Notes: generated by a model from the letters alone, not told the origin. Shown: positions 35,577 to 43,867, numbered from the stretch's first letter. The stretch is 64,000 nucleotides of DNA from Bradyrhizobium canariense (GCF_019402665.1 NZ_VSST01000015.1:1-64000), one strand, 5' to 3'. Numbers and translations are program-made.

Positions 35577-35939
35577 TCAGTTCGAGCCGTACTTGCGGAG
35601 AAGCGCCTTTTCGCCCGAAGGCACAACGAACTTCCATGCCGACGGCAGATCAGCACTGCGCTGCTCGAGGAAGATGAGCACACTGCGCAACAACCGCATC
35701 ACCCTCCGCTCGGACGCTAGTCGCACCGGTGAAGCTGGCTCTCCCATGGTCGCATCCATCTCGGATAGCGCACATGCGATCTGAAAAGCCGCCCCCGTAA
35801 TGCTTCGGGGCGAGAGCTGATCGGCGGTCAAGACGAGGTAGTGGAGCTTGTCATAGGTATGGTCATCTTCGTTTTCGAGCCACCGCTTCGCGAGCGCGTC
35901 GTACTTCTGAGCAAGGGTCAGGATTGGGCACGTCTGCAT
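35577..35939 (-). CDS. Small rhizobial protein of unknown function
   Basis: The ATG at 35939 has GAGGAG seven bases upstream; a longer frame to 36026 lacks such a site. The 120 residues are helical (MQTCPILTLAQKYDALAKRW) with LHYLVLTADQLSPRSITGAA and two arginine-rich stretches. No domain is recognised. Two related 13-bp palindromes lie about 100-130 bp upstream and could control it. Confidence 0.6.
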   Translation of the reverse strand: MQTCPILTLAQKYDALAKRWLENEDDHTYDKLHYLVLTADQLSPRSITGAAFQIACALSEMDATMGEPASPVRLASERRVMRLLRSVLIFLEQRSADLPSAWKFVVPSGEKALLRKYGSN

Positions 35940-36035
35940 GTCGTTTCTCCTCTCGCGCTGTCGCGCTGTTGTTAACGAGAAGAAGCGTAACGGCGTGCCC
36001 GGGAATGCCAAGCCGTACAGTTGCATGAACTAAAA

Positions 36036-36070
36036 ATACTACGTTTCGTAGTATCAGCTACGTTTTGTAG
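36036..36070 (-). promoter_or_regulatory. Tandem palindromic operator-like sites
   Basis: CTACGTTTCGTAG at 36039-36051 (inside a perfect 8+3+8 palindrome, 36036-36054) and CTACGTTTTGTAG at 36058-36070 differ by one base and are spaced 19 bp apart, about two helical turns. The pair lies between the ASCH gene's 3' end and the start of the 35577-35939 gene. Such spacing suits cooperative binding by a dimeric repressor; the regulator is not identified. Confidence 0.55.
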
Positions 36071-36076
36071 AATTTT

Positions 36077-36511
36077 TCACGCGGCCGGTGTTTCGAGGAC
36101 GCTATCATTCAACCCGCACAGCTCCATCAGCTCGGCCGGCGCGCTGCGCAGTGACAGCGCACCTTTCCACGGCACGAACGGCAGCGGGCGCGAGTTGGCG
36201 AGAACGAAGCCGTAGCAGCCCGGCGCGTACCAGCGGCTTGGATGAGGCCGCGTGCAGTTGATGATCTCGGTGATACCGACGACACCACCGAGCTTCTGGT
36301 CGCTCGTAAGACGCACTCCAAAACGTCTCTCGATCTCATCGAGCGAGATATCGTCCGGACGCTGCGAGGCATGGATCAGCACGGGACCGCGATAGCTGGT
36401 CGGCCAAGTGCGGTTCTCGACGTCCTTTAGCTCGATTGCTCCGGTCGAGACGTCCGTTCCACCGATGACGATTAAGGAAGCCCATGGCTGTCTGACGCTG
36501 ATGATCTTCAT
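36077..36511 (-). CDS. ASCH domain protein
   Basis: The 144 residues open MKIISVRQPWASLIVIGGTD, then VENRTWPTSYRGPVLIHAS, which is the ASCH domain start (IRQPWA, the NRTWPT strand and the GPVLIHAS core). It continues GGVVGITEIINCTRPHPSRW and the WYAPGCYGFVL strand, and ends in a short variable tail. ASCH domains adopt the PUA-like beta barrel fold and are thought to bind RNA or modified bases, sometimes with nuclease or amidohydrolase activity. It fits the RNA-oriented cargo of this island. Its partner and target are unknown. Confidence 0.85.
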   Translation of the reverse strand: MKIISVRQPWASLIVIGGTDVSTGAIELKDVENRTWPTSYRGPVLIHASQRPDDISLDEIERRFGVRLTSDQKLGGVVGITEIINCTRPHPSRWYAPGCYGFVLANSRPLPFVPWKGALSLRSAPAELMELCGLNDSVLETPAA

Positions 36512-36632
36512 TGTTCAAGCAGAGTAACGTCCGACCTGGCAAAGCCAACGAGGAAGCCGCACTTCCAACAACAATTCCGACAATTTTTACGTGCAGTGAA
36601 TGGAATTTACACATTTAAATCGGGAAGATAAA

Positions 36633-37589
36633 TCAAAAGGGCTCATTGTTGTCGGGTTCCCACCCGTCCGCCTCGTCTGCAGGCGCATAGTATTCAGAAG
36701 CATCGTACGATGAGGTTTGGACGTAGGTGTCGCCCAGGCCCGCGGCTAGCAGCTGAGAAAGGCCGGCGATCTTCATGCCGCACGCAACACACTCGAACCG
36801 ATTTGGGAGGTGCCTCTGCTTCTCCGTTATTAGATCGTTCTCGATTGTTTTCTGAGGCGGCGAAATAGACGCACCGACAACAATGGCAACCGATTTGCAA
36901 GCCGGGCAACTTACGCGGTGGCCTGTGCGGGGGCTCGCCCAATAGCTCGCAAGGCTAACCAACCTCGCGCGCTCATTCTCGTCCTTTGCCGTCCAAGCCT
37001 CTGAATGAGCATGGATGATGCCTTGAACAGCTTTCGCGGCTTCATCCACATAGGCAAGGATGAGTTGTTCAGCGACCTTCGCCTCCGCTTCCCCAAATAC
37101 AAACGCGAGATCTCTTCCCACCGACGACAGCAAGGTCTTTGCCGTCCTATAAAAGCGTGCGAGCCAGTTTGCGTGGCTTTTTCCATCGAAGGCTATCTCA
37201 CCAGAGTGCAGTTCCGCGTTTCTTAGCGAAGTATGGGCTTGGCAAAACCCAGCGAGCTCAACATCGAAGTCGCCATCGAGGACACTCAATCGAGAAATAA
37301 CTTCGCTAGTCGGGATCGATTTTGGAGTGAATTTTTTCACTTTAGGTTGGTAGCCGAGGGCACTTGCGAGATTATTCCAGTCAGCCTTATCCGCCAAGAA
37401 GGCGGGGCTATAGTCGGCTAGGGCTCCCCTAAGGAGATACTCGAGCACTAGGCTTGACCAGAGTGCGAAGTGCCAATCATTCCGATCCGCCTTGAGCATC
37501 GTTTCGGCATATCTCTGCGCTTTGATTAGCAGCTGGTCTGATGACCAAATATCCGATGCCAGCGGTGCCTCTTTGGCTTCGTCTTTCAA
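36633..37589 (-). CDS. HEPN-domain protein with C-terminal zinc ribbon
   Basis: The start is a TTG at 37589 with AAGGAG six bases upstream; it overlaps the TGA stop of the dioxygenase gene (ATTGA), so translation is coupled. The 318 residues contain a helical N-terminal domain with the HEPN motif R123-N-A-E-L-H128 in TSLRNAELHSGE, matching the RNxxxH nuclease signature. The C-terminal domain has two CxxC pairs (C228/C231 in SCPACK, C267/C270 in ECVACG), a zinc ribbon. HEPN enzymes are metal-independent RNases common in toxin-antitoxin and abortive infection systems. Longer frames upstream lack a start. The dioxygenase partner is unusual. Confidence 0.7.
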   Translation of the reverse strand: MKDEAKEAPLASDIWSSDQLLIKAQRYAETMLKADRNDWHFALWSSLVLEYLLRGALADYSPAFLADKADWNNLASALGYQPKVKKFTPKSIPTSEVISRLSVLDGDFDVELAGFCQAHTSLRNAELHSGEIAFDGKSHANWLARFYRTAKTLLSSVGRDLAFVFGEAEAKVAEQLILAYVDEAAKAVQGIIHAHSEAWTAKDENERARLVSLASYWASPRTGHRVSCPACKSVAIVVGASISPPQKTIENDLITEKQRHLPNRFECVACGMKIAGLSQLLAAGLGDTYVQTSSYDASEYYAPADEADGWEPDNNEPF

Positions 37590-38260
37590 TGTAGACTCCT
37601 TAGGTATGCCCGCTCGATCAGTCGATCGCCGCAATGCGTAGGCACGGCTGATCTCGCATGAAGCATCCGCCAATTGTCTATGATGAGCGTGTCGTCGGGG
37701 GCCGAAAGCGGACAGTGGATTTCTCCCTGGCTGCGGATAGCAGCCTTCACCTTCGCAATGCCCTCGACCGCTGCGTCCGATCCGGGAACAATATAGGTTT
37801 CGTCCCATCGAAGGCGCGGAGGCGCGGATTTGCGTGCAGGGAGATATAGAGGCATCAGATGGAGGCGACCAGCCAAAGGCCGACGTGCACGTACCAGCGA
37901 TCGCGAGAGCAAGTTTGCGCCGCAATGCTCCACGACATTGAAACCGTCGACTAGAATGGTCGGGATCTCATCGTACCCTTTTACGCAGCGCAACCAAAGG
38001 TATCGCGGCGGCTCAGGCCAGTGCGCTAGGTCAGTGTGGGCCGGGAAGGCTGCTAGGCCATATCGGCCGCTGTAGGTATTGGGTGTACCCTCGGCACTCG
38101 GCTGGATCGTGTGAACACGTGAAGCGGCCTCAAATCTGAGCGCTCCATGCTCGCTCAAAGCTTGGTCTGTGGATAGCTTGGGCATCCAATTGTGCAAAAA
38201 GACGAAGCCCGTCCGGCGGACGCGTTCTGCAACGTCGCGCCATTCGTTGTAATCAGCCAT
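37586..38260 (-). CDS. 2-oxoglutarate/Fe(II)-dependent dioxygenase, TauD/TfdA-like
   Basis: The 224 residues carry the HxD...H iron facial triad: H75 and D77 in FPAHTDLAHWPEPPRYLWLR, and H201 in DNWRMLHARSAV. The 2OG-anchoring arginine is R213 or R217 (GDRLIERAYL). The jelly-roll order and the NWRMLHAR motif fit TauD/TfdA and gamma-butyrobetaine-hydroxylase-like enzymes, but the protein is shorter than TauD (about 280). Substrate is unknown. It forms an operon with the HEPN gene through an overlap of three bases. It could hydroxylate a small molecule, a nucleotide or a protein side chain, and may act as a regulator or protector of the HEPN protein. Confidence 0.75.
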   Translation of the reverse strand: MADYNEWRDVAERVRRTGFVFLHNWMPKLSTDQALSEHGALRFEAASRVHTIQPSAEGTPNTYSGRYGLAAFPAHTDLAHWPEPPRYLWLRCVKGYDEIPTILVDGFNVVEHCGANLLSRSLVRARRPLAGRLHLMPLYLPARKSAPPRLRWDETYIVPGSDAAVEGIAKVKAAIRSQGEIHCPLSAPDDTLIIDNWRMLHARSAVPTHCGDRLIERAYLRSLH

Positions 38261-38850
38261 ATCACCGTCGAACCTTTAACAGTCCCGAGCGAAGAACAGC
38301 AATTTTGCAACTGCGGCAACACTTTTGAATGTTGCGGCGCGATATCCGTGAGCTAAAGCTTGATCCTGGCCCTGTGCCGTTACGGCCTCGAGCTGTTGTC
38401 GAGCGCCCCTGGCCGGGAGTGCGACGTACGAGTGAGCCTGCTTCCCGAGCTGGAGCCGATGGCGAGCACGTTGGCCCCGCTCGGACAGCAGTAAGCCAGC
38501 CGCTCCGGATGGAGATTTGAGCGCGCGGCATCCTCGGCGCCGATTAGCCGTCGCGATCAATCTAGATCGCGGCGACGCCGGCCGCTTGAAAGTGATACTC
38601 CGCGAGTTGATCGTCCCGAGATGCGCCCATGCCCAAACCAGTTCATGGCATGATTTCGAGAGACCTTGTCCACCAACCTGTTGGTCTCAGGTATTGCACC
38701 ACTGCGCTTTCTGCCTACACTCCGCCTCGGCGGGCTACGCCGGAACACCCTCTTGGTGCGAGGTCCAGACCTCTAACCCTTCATCGATACGGCTGTCCTT
38801 GGGATGACAGTCTATCCGCTCGGTGCAGATAGGAGGCCGGGGCCCGCCGC
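38261..38850. other. Gene-poor interval with possible transposase remnant
   Basis: About 590 bp upstream of the dioxygenase. A minus-strand frame at 38276-38560 includes ALAHGYRAATFKSVAAVAK, which loosely resembles the IS21 IstA pattern (ALA-x-G-x-RSYKSV-x-x-ILK). The match is weak and no terminal repeats are seen. The rest shows nothing I can support. The promoter of the dioxygenase-HEPN operon must lie here. Confidence 0.3.
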
Positions 38851-39708
38851 TTAAGGCCAGAACTTGTAGCCGAAGTGCTCGAAGATCTGCTTTTGTTGAT
38901 CGTTTAGATTGGCCTTCGACGGCGGGGTGGGCTGTAGGGCGACGCTGTAGCCGAGATATGTCCCGTTTTCCTTGGCCATGATGGGCATCAGCAGTTTTGC
39001 GAACTCGTTGTTCCACCTCGTAGGCGGCAGCGTATCCACTGCTTGGTAGAAGGCGCTCGCGACGATGTCGGCGAGCTGCGCGCCAGCACTGGATCTGTGC
39101 GAGACCGGTTCGGCCAGGCGCCAGTCAAGAACCTCCCACATGATCCGGCGTTTGGAGAGCACCAGCGCGCCGCCCTTCGCCTGCATTTTGAGCAGCTCCT
39201 GATATGCCGATGTCTGCGCATATGAGTGTCCGCCGCGTTCGCTGTAGACAATTTTCAACAATCGGCCTTTTGCCTTTTCTTCAGCCGCGTGCCGGTAGCA
39301 AAAATCAGTGACCCGCTCCAGGAGAAGCCGCAGGCAAAAATTGTAGAACCACTGTTGGGATCGAACCCGTTCCGCCCGCATATTGCGATAGTGGCGCATG
39401 TTCTTTTTGTTGGAGGTGAGAACGAACGCTCGCACCGGTAACTTTGCGAGTTCGGTAACGACTATGCGCTTCCGATGATCCGCGAGCGTTCGGTAGTGAA
39501 GATCCGTCCGGTTGCGAATACCCGCTTGGTCGAGCATCGATCGGACCCAGCCCACAACATTCGCATCATGCTCCGCGCGTATGACCACCGCGCTGAGGCA
39601 GAGCCATTCAGTCCCGCCAACCGGGTCGATCGGGCGAACGGTGTTGAGGCCGGGGTCGCCGGCCTCGTCGATGAACGCGATATAATACGGGGTCGGTAGG
39701 GAGGTCAT
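38851..39708 (-). CDS. DUF3800 domain protein
   Basis: The 285 residues begin MTSLPTPYYIAFIDEAGDPG, the FIDEAGDxG motif of DUF3800. The family's other landmarks are present: KIVYSERGG and SAGAQLADIVASAFYQAVD near residue 210. The acidic residues of the first motif and the later QLAD resemble an RNase H-like fold, and many DUF3800 proteins lie in defence islands or phage satellites. The length is typical. It stands alone on the minus strand with the frameshifted gene upstream by three bases. The biochemical role is unproven. Confidence 0.85.
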   Translation of the reverse strand: MTSLPTPYYIAFIDEAGDPGLNTVRPIDPVGGTEWLCLSAVVIRAEHDANVVGWVRSMLDQAGIRNRTDLHYRTLADHRKRIVVTELAKLPVRAFVLTSNKKNMRHYRNMRAERVRSQQWFYNFCLRLLLERVTDFCYRHAAEEKAKGRLLKIVYSERGGHSYAQTSAYQELLKMQAKGGALVLSKRRIMWEVLDWRLAEPVSHRSSAGAQLADIVASAFYQAVDTLPPTRWNNEFAKLLMPIMAKENGTYLGYSVALQPTPPSKANLNDQQKQIFEHFGYKFWP

Positions 39709-39711
39709 GCA

Positions 39712-40534
39712 TCACAACCATCGCGCGACATGCGACCGCTGTGCAAGGCAAAGGCTGTTGCAATGCACCGAATTATTTCGGGTCGGCACGAAGTTGTCCG
39801 CTAGCCGCTCTATGTTGTCGAGCAGTCCGGTAAAGATCTCGTCTGCCACGAGGACCGGCAGCTCACCCGGACCGTTGCCAGTTAGCCCATCGAGGGCGGA
39901 CGTGCTGCCCGCCCGCAAGAGCGCCACGATCCGGCGCTGGCTCTTCCGCGAGACGGTGCCCAAGATCAGACCGCAAAGCGTGACGAGCGCCGCCTGGACG
40001 ACTGGATTGAGCCGTTCACGCGAGGCTATCCGGTCATCACTCCGTCTCCGACCGAGCGGATATACGCCGCGGTACAACTGGAGCGCTCCAAGAGCCTTCC
40101 GGCACGAGTTCTGTAAGGACGGGTCGCTTCTCCTGCGCGCCGGACTGACTGAGCACATCAAGCGCGGCTTGCGCATCGTAAACCTGATCCCCTTTCCAAG
40201 CGAAACCAGGTCCATCATATCGAGGCAGGCGCAGCGAGCTTAGAAATGGATCGACGCGCTCAGCGGGCGCTTCCGGATGATACTCAATTTGGCGAAATCG
40301 CCGACGAAGACATTTCACTCTCTCGCCTTGAACCGCTGCCGTCGGAAGCATCCCAAGACCGTTGCTGATCGGTCTGACGGCATCCTGCACCGATACTGGA
40401 TTTCCCGTCTCAGAGCTGACCCAGAGCTCGATCGTCCTCTCGGACAGATCCTCGCGCGGGCGCATGTCGCGCCATCGCGCAATGGTGTCGACGGTCTTGA
40501 CCCGATCGATGTCAGGAAGGAGCATCGCATTCAA
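39712..40534 (-). pseudogene. Hypothetical gene apparently broken by a frameshift
   Basis: The frame from 40534 (MNAMLLPDIDRVKTVDTIAR) reads plausibly to about 40100 (VLTELVPEG). From there the plausible sequence continues in the next frame (ALGALQLYRGVYPLGRRRSD, then AALVTLCGLILGTVSRKSQR) to 39712. The joint would encode about 270 residues with no family I recognise. A real mutation or a sequencing error near 40100 would both explain it; alternatively these are two overlapping genes. Confidence 0.4.
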
Positions 40535-40569
40535 CTTCGCGGTGGCAGCATCGGCTTCGGCGATAGTTG

Positions 40570-40896
40570 TCAGGAGGACGAGAAGGCGAGGCCAAATTTC
40601 CGCTGCTCCTGCTGAAGCAAAGCAGCTACGCGGCGGTTCTCCTGATTTTGCGTTCTGACCTGACTAAGCTGCCGCGTGTGAAGCTCTGCCTCGGTGGCGG
40701 CATCCGCTTTTGCGGCAACGGCTAACTTCGTTCGGCGTTCAAGCTCCAGAGCAAGTCGCCTATGCTCGCCGCGCCATTTCTCCCATGCGGCTGGATTTGA
40801 CGCCGCTGCGATCTCACCCGCGCTGTGGAGATCAAATTGCTCTTGCGCATCGGCAAGGTGCTTGGTCGCCTCTTCTAGTCGAGCTTTTGCAGACAT
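40570..40896 (-). CDS. Small coiled-coil protein, unknown
   Basis: The ATG at 40896 (the previous codon is also ATG) gives 108 residues: MSAKARLEEATKHLADAQEQ, then a long charged coil (RLALELERRTKLAVAAKADA) and a serine-rich end. It is 35 bp upstream of the frameshifted gene. Heptad-like leucines suggest a dimeric coiled coil. No function can be given. Confidence 0.55.
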   Translation of the reverse strand: MSAKARLEEATKHLADAQEQFDLHSAGEIAAASNPAAWEKWRGEHRRLALELERRTKLAVAAKADAATEAELHTRQLSQVRTQNQENRRVAALLQQEQRKFGLAFSSS

Positions 40897-41102
40897 CACT
40901 CTGCTCCCTCAGTTCTTCGTTTGTTGATGTTAGCGTTGTCGACGCCGGTCGTTTCAGCCTGCGGAGCCGAAAAGAGCCCCATCGCAAACTGATCATGGTC
41001 GAAACCCCGTTGCTCCAAGGAGCTGTAAAGGTGGAGCAAGGCTCGACGATTTGGGGCCTCGAAGCAAAATGGGAAACGCGCGAACCGCGCGCAGCCAACA
41101 GC

Positions 41103-41450
41103 TCAATCGCTCGAAATACTCGTCAGATGGCGGCGCAGTCGCGATTTCGAGACAAACCACCTTTTGCCGATTTGCCTGGCGAAGCCGCGTTCGCCCTCGA
41201 TCCTGTTGTCGCGGCACCATTTGGACATCGTGGATTTCGCGCGCTTGACCAAATCGGCCGCTTCTCCGGAAGGAATTAGGTCCTTCAAACCTAGGTCGGG
41301 CCTCATCGATGCGTCATCGCGCAAGAATTCACGCGCATGCGCCAATATCGCTGCGCGCTCGAGGGCGTGGCGGCTAAAAAGCGCGATCCGCTCCTCGGAA
41401 TGTTGACGTTCGAGGTCGGCCAAAGCTCCGATATCGGCTTTCTCAGCCAT
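41103..41450 (-). CDS. HTH (excisionase/MerR-like) protein
   Basis: The ATG at 41450 begins MAEKADIGALADLERQHSEE. The C-terminal 55 residues (IPSGEAADLVKRAKSTMSKW, then RQIGKRWFVSKSRLRRHL) have the layout of excisionase-type winged helix-turn-helix domains, where the helix ending in WCRDN contacts DNA and the wing carries GKRWFVS. It overlaps the end of the upstream winged-helix gene by eight bases, so the two are coupled. It may act in element maintenance or as a repressor. Confidence 0.6.
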   Translation of the reverse strand: MAEKADIGALADLERQHSEERIALFSRHALERAAILAHAREFLRDDASMRPDLGLKDLIPSGEAADLVKRAKSTMSKWCRDNRIEGERGFARQIGKRWFVSKSRLRRHLTSISSD

Positions 41451-41763
41451 CGAACTGCCCCAAATCAAGCAGCGGAAATGCCTCGCGGCCGGTCAGCGCA
41501 AAGAGCTGACGTCGGCGGTGATGACCGACGACCGCTACGTGGCCTCGGTCCACCAATCGCTGAAGAGCGCGCCGTGTGGAATTGAGCTGCGCCCGTGAGC
41601 AGGTGGGGGGCCGAGAAGGACAGAAGCGTCCTGCAAAGGCATGTCCTGCAAGTTCCCCGGCTGACAGCCGATCGGCACGGGCAAGGAGAGCGAGTAGCTC
41701 ACGCCTCAGCGCAAGCGGCCGCCCCGCAAAACCACGTGTCTGTGGGTGCCGAGCCTTAGCCAT
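41443..41763 (-). CDS. Small winged-helix protein
   Basis: The ATG at 41763 gives 106 residues: MAKARHPQTRGFAGRPLALR, then RRELLALLARADRLSAGELA, RALQRLVDRGHVAVVGHHRR and QLFALTGREAF. This is a compact winged helix in which the SAGELAGH helix, the QLNSTRRALQRL recognition helix and a basic wing can be followed. It starts upstream of the HTH gene and overlaps it by eight bases. Regulation of element genes is the likely role. Confidence 0.6.
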   Translation of the reverse strand: MAKARHPQTRGFAGRPLALRRELLALLARADRLSAGELAGHAFAGRFCPSRPPTCSRAQLNSTRRALQRLVDRGHVAVVGHHRRRQLFALTGREAFPLLDLGQFDG

Positions 41764-42519
41764 GGGCACCCCGGGAGAAAACTAAACCGGAATTCTCGGT
41801 CTCCGAGATACGGTGATTTACCGGGCCCATCGCGCTCGCATGGCTGCCGGGTGGCGAAAGATACTTAGGCGAAAACGCCGCGAGAGTGCGGCGCGGTCGC
41901 GCTGGCGAGCTTGCTGGCGGCTGTCTGCCAGTCCGCTCGCGAAAAGAGCGGCGAGAAAAACACCGCCACCAGCGAGCGGTACAGGCGTGGGCGCCCGATT
42001 GATTAGAGCGGCGTCTGTGGCGGTTCGTCCTGTCCGCGTCTGCATGACGCGATGCCCCGACCAGCGGCTCAGCGCCGCGCGCACGCTGACGCGCGCTCGC
42101 TCTTACCTCGATAGTCTGAGCGGCCCTGTGAAGGTGACGCAAGGTTGTGCGGTAAACGCAGCATCCCCGGGCATCGGTAGCAGGCGAGCGGCCCTCAGGC
42201 CGTCTCGCCTTTCGGGCACACTGTGACCGGTCAAAGGCGGTGATGTTGGGCGGCCGGACGCGCCGGGGCGCGCCGGCCTCACTGATCCAGTTAGAGGGCC
42301 GGCGGCGATCAGCCGACCGGCCTAGAGCGCCAACACCATCGTCAATGCCGCCCGGCAGTCCGCTATCAGTTATATAAGAATACTGCGGACGCGGTTTTGA
42401 TACCGGTATCAAAGTGGCGTCCGCAGTCTGCAAATCCAGATTGCGGACGCGGTTTTGATACCGTGTTGATACCGTATCAAAAAGCCGTCCGCAGTCAGCG
42501 GCGAAAGCGGCGTTCCGGC
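41764..42519. other. Non-coding interval with palindromes and GC-rich repeats
   Basis: About 750 bp. Long frames across it are arginine- and proline-rich shadows without start signals. The right part (42388-42498) holds two large inverted repeats, described separately. Around 42250-42290 there are short GC palindromes (GCGCCGGGGCGCGCC). It separates two groups of minus-strand island genes and may hold an origin-like or regulatory region. Confidence 0.5.
42388..42498. repeat. Two large inverted repeats sharing TTGATACC units
   Basis: First unit (about 42391-42432): TGCGGACGCGGTTTTGATACC abuts its near-perfect complement, 18 of 21 positions pairing with no loop. Second unit (about 42444-42497): TGCGGACGCGGTTTTGATAC and GTATCAAAAAGCCGTCCGCA pair at 17 of 20 positions around a short loop that holds a third TTGATACC. 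The repeated TTGATACC/GGTATCAA pieces resemble iteron or dimer-binding sites. It lies just beyond the 3' end of the 251-residue gene. Confidence 0.7.
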
Positions 42520-43275
42520 TCACTGGCGGCCTCCGCGCCTGACCTCCATCGCCTCCGACATCTTCGATCCGGGCACCATTCGCGTGTCGAGCCGCCCCTC
42601 CGCGACGCCGTGCTTGATGGCCCGATGAACTGCCGGTCGAAGGCTGCCAGTCTGCTTGTCCAAGGTAGCGAAAGCGATCGCTTTGGATCGTTCCAGCTCG
42701 CTGATGATGGCGCCGACGCTCCACCATCGGCGATCCTCCGGCAGGATATTCAGGATGGCGTCTACACGGGCCGCCGGCCGCGGTACCTTCGGCTTCGTCC
42801 CCAGTCTCTGCTGTAGCCGCTCCAACTTCTTGCGAGCGGCTTCTTTCGCCGCGCGCTTGGTCTTCATGTCGGCGTCAGTCATTCCGGCAATGCGAAAGGT
42901 CCTAATCCGTGCTCTGGCGTGCTCTGCCTCGGTGACGTCCAAGTCGTTGCCCAGTGCTTCGGCGGACCAGAGACGTTCAGCGCGGAAAGCTGCCTCGATG
43001 GTGCTCTCCCGCTCGGAAGGCGTCATCCAGCGACAGTACAGGCTCAGGAAGTTCTCGGCTCGATGTCGTCCCTCGCTCCCGCTCAATGCCAGGGCATCCA
43101 GCATCCGATCCCGCAGGCGTAGGCCGGCTTCATCGGCATGGATCTCGCGCCCATATCGTATCGACATCAGGCGAAGGAGTTCACGAGGTCGAAACCGAGC
43201 GACATGATGGTCTATTCGATGCGGAAGGGCGCGATCCTCCGCCACAGCGATGTGGCGGGCGGTGGCAGTACTCAT
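42520..43275 (-). CDS. Island protein of unknown function, helical with winged-helix-like end
   Basis: The 251 residues begin MSTATARHIAVAEDRALPHR and run through helical segments (RELLRLMSIRYGREIHADEA, ARARIRTFRIAGMTDADMKT) to a basic coil (KRAAKEAARKKLERLQQRLG). The C-terminal part resembles a winged helix (WWSVGAIISELERSKAIAF). The start overlaps the previous gene by ATGA, and the two large palindromes lie immediately beyond its stop. The position next to the palindromes makes a DNA-binding or replication-related role possible, without direct evidence. Confidence 0.55.
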   Translation of the reverse strand: MSTATARHIAVAEDRALPHRIDHHVARFRPRELLRLMSIRYGREIHADEAGLRLRDRMLDALALSGSEGRHRAENFLSLYCRWMTPSERESTIEAAFRAERLWSAEALGNDLDVTEAEHARARIRTFRIAGMTDADMKTKRAAKEAARKKLERLQQRLGTKPKVPRPAARVDAILNILPEDRRWWSVGAIISELERSKAIAFATLDKQTGSLRPAVHRAIKHGVAEGRLDTRMVPGSKMSEAMEVRRGGRQ

Positions 43276-43613
43276 TGGTCACCGCCTTGAAGGAGAACCC
43301 GACGCCAGAGCTCGGCTCTCACCGTGCCCTCGAAGCGGCGGACCTCGCGCTCGGCAGTCGCCCGCTCGACGGCCAGCTCATCGAGGGTTCGCCGGAGCGC
43401 CCTCAGGTTTCTTTGAACATGTTGCTCGCCTCGTTCGGCGTCGAGGGTGAGGACGAAGTCCACGTGACGCTTGACATCGGCGGCGCCGCGGAAGTGCCCC
43501 GGGAGCAGCAGGATCTTTGCCCTGCGCGGAGCGATCTCGACGTGAAGCGGTGGCGATGGTGGTGCCGTAGAGGGCCGATGACTTGCCGCGATGGCGCTAA
43601 ACCGTTGTTTCAT
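43272..43613 (-). CDS. Small helical protein, DUF6074-like
   Basis: The 113-residue protein has a proline-rich N-terminus and a helical second half, VKRHVDFVLTLDAERGEQHV, then RRTLDELAVERATAEREVRR and the ending RAELWRRVLLQGG. This end resembles rhizobial DUF6074-type proteins (AVRAELWRxVL). It overlaps both neighbours by ATGA, indicating coupled translation of three genes. Function unknown. Confidence 0.55.
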   Translation of the reverse strand: MKQRFSAIAASHRPSTAPPSPPLHVEIAPRRAKILLLPGHFRGAADVKRHVDFVLTLDAERGEQHVQRNLRALRRTLDELAVERATAEREVRRFEGTVRAELWRRVLLQGGDQ

Positions 43614-43855
43614 GCGACACCCGCGTCAAGTTGAAGCTCTTGCCATCGCAGCCAAGCAGCCCGCGACAACGAGTGACATTCGCGGTCGATGTCGACATCG
43701 ACGACACCGATGCTCTCGAGTTTGTCGGCAACGACCTCGAGGACGAACGCGAGTTCGTCCTCGGCGGCATCGATCGAGCCCTTCGCCGCCATCCCCTGCG
43801 CGATGCGCTCGACCATCCCCACATTCCGGGAGTGGGGAAACACGATCAGATCCAT
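43610..43855 (-). CDS. Small protein, DUF6074-like
   Basis: The 81 residues open MDLIVFPHSRNVGMVERIAQ and continue helical (AEDELAFVLEVVADKLESIG) to WLRWQELQLDAGVA. The opening LIVFPHSRNV and the following helix again recall rhizobial DUF6074-type proteins. The stop overlaps the next start by four bases. Together with the next gene it looks like a pair of related small subunits. Confidence 0.55.
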   Translation of the reverse strand: MDLIVFPHSRNVGMVERIAQGMAAKGSIDAAEDELAFVLEVVADKLESIGVVDVDIDRECHSLSRAAWLRWQELQLDAGVA

Positions 43856-43867
43856 TGGTCCTGTCCC

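Noticed and set aside
38262..38560. Small gene or IS21 transposase
   Set aside because: The IstA-like pattern is too weak and there are no terminal inverted repeats, so it is listed only as a possible remnant.
42388..42498. Possible CRISPR array
   Set aside because: Only two units, themselves palindromes of unequal size with no regular spacers and no cas genes.
41756..42727. 323-codon minus-strand frame across the palindrome region
   Set aside because: It overlaps the 251-residue gene in another frame and translates the palindromes; no ribosome binding site or family pattern.
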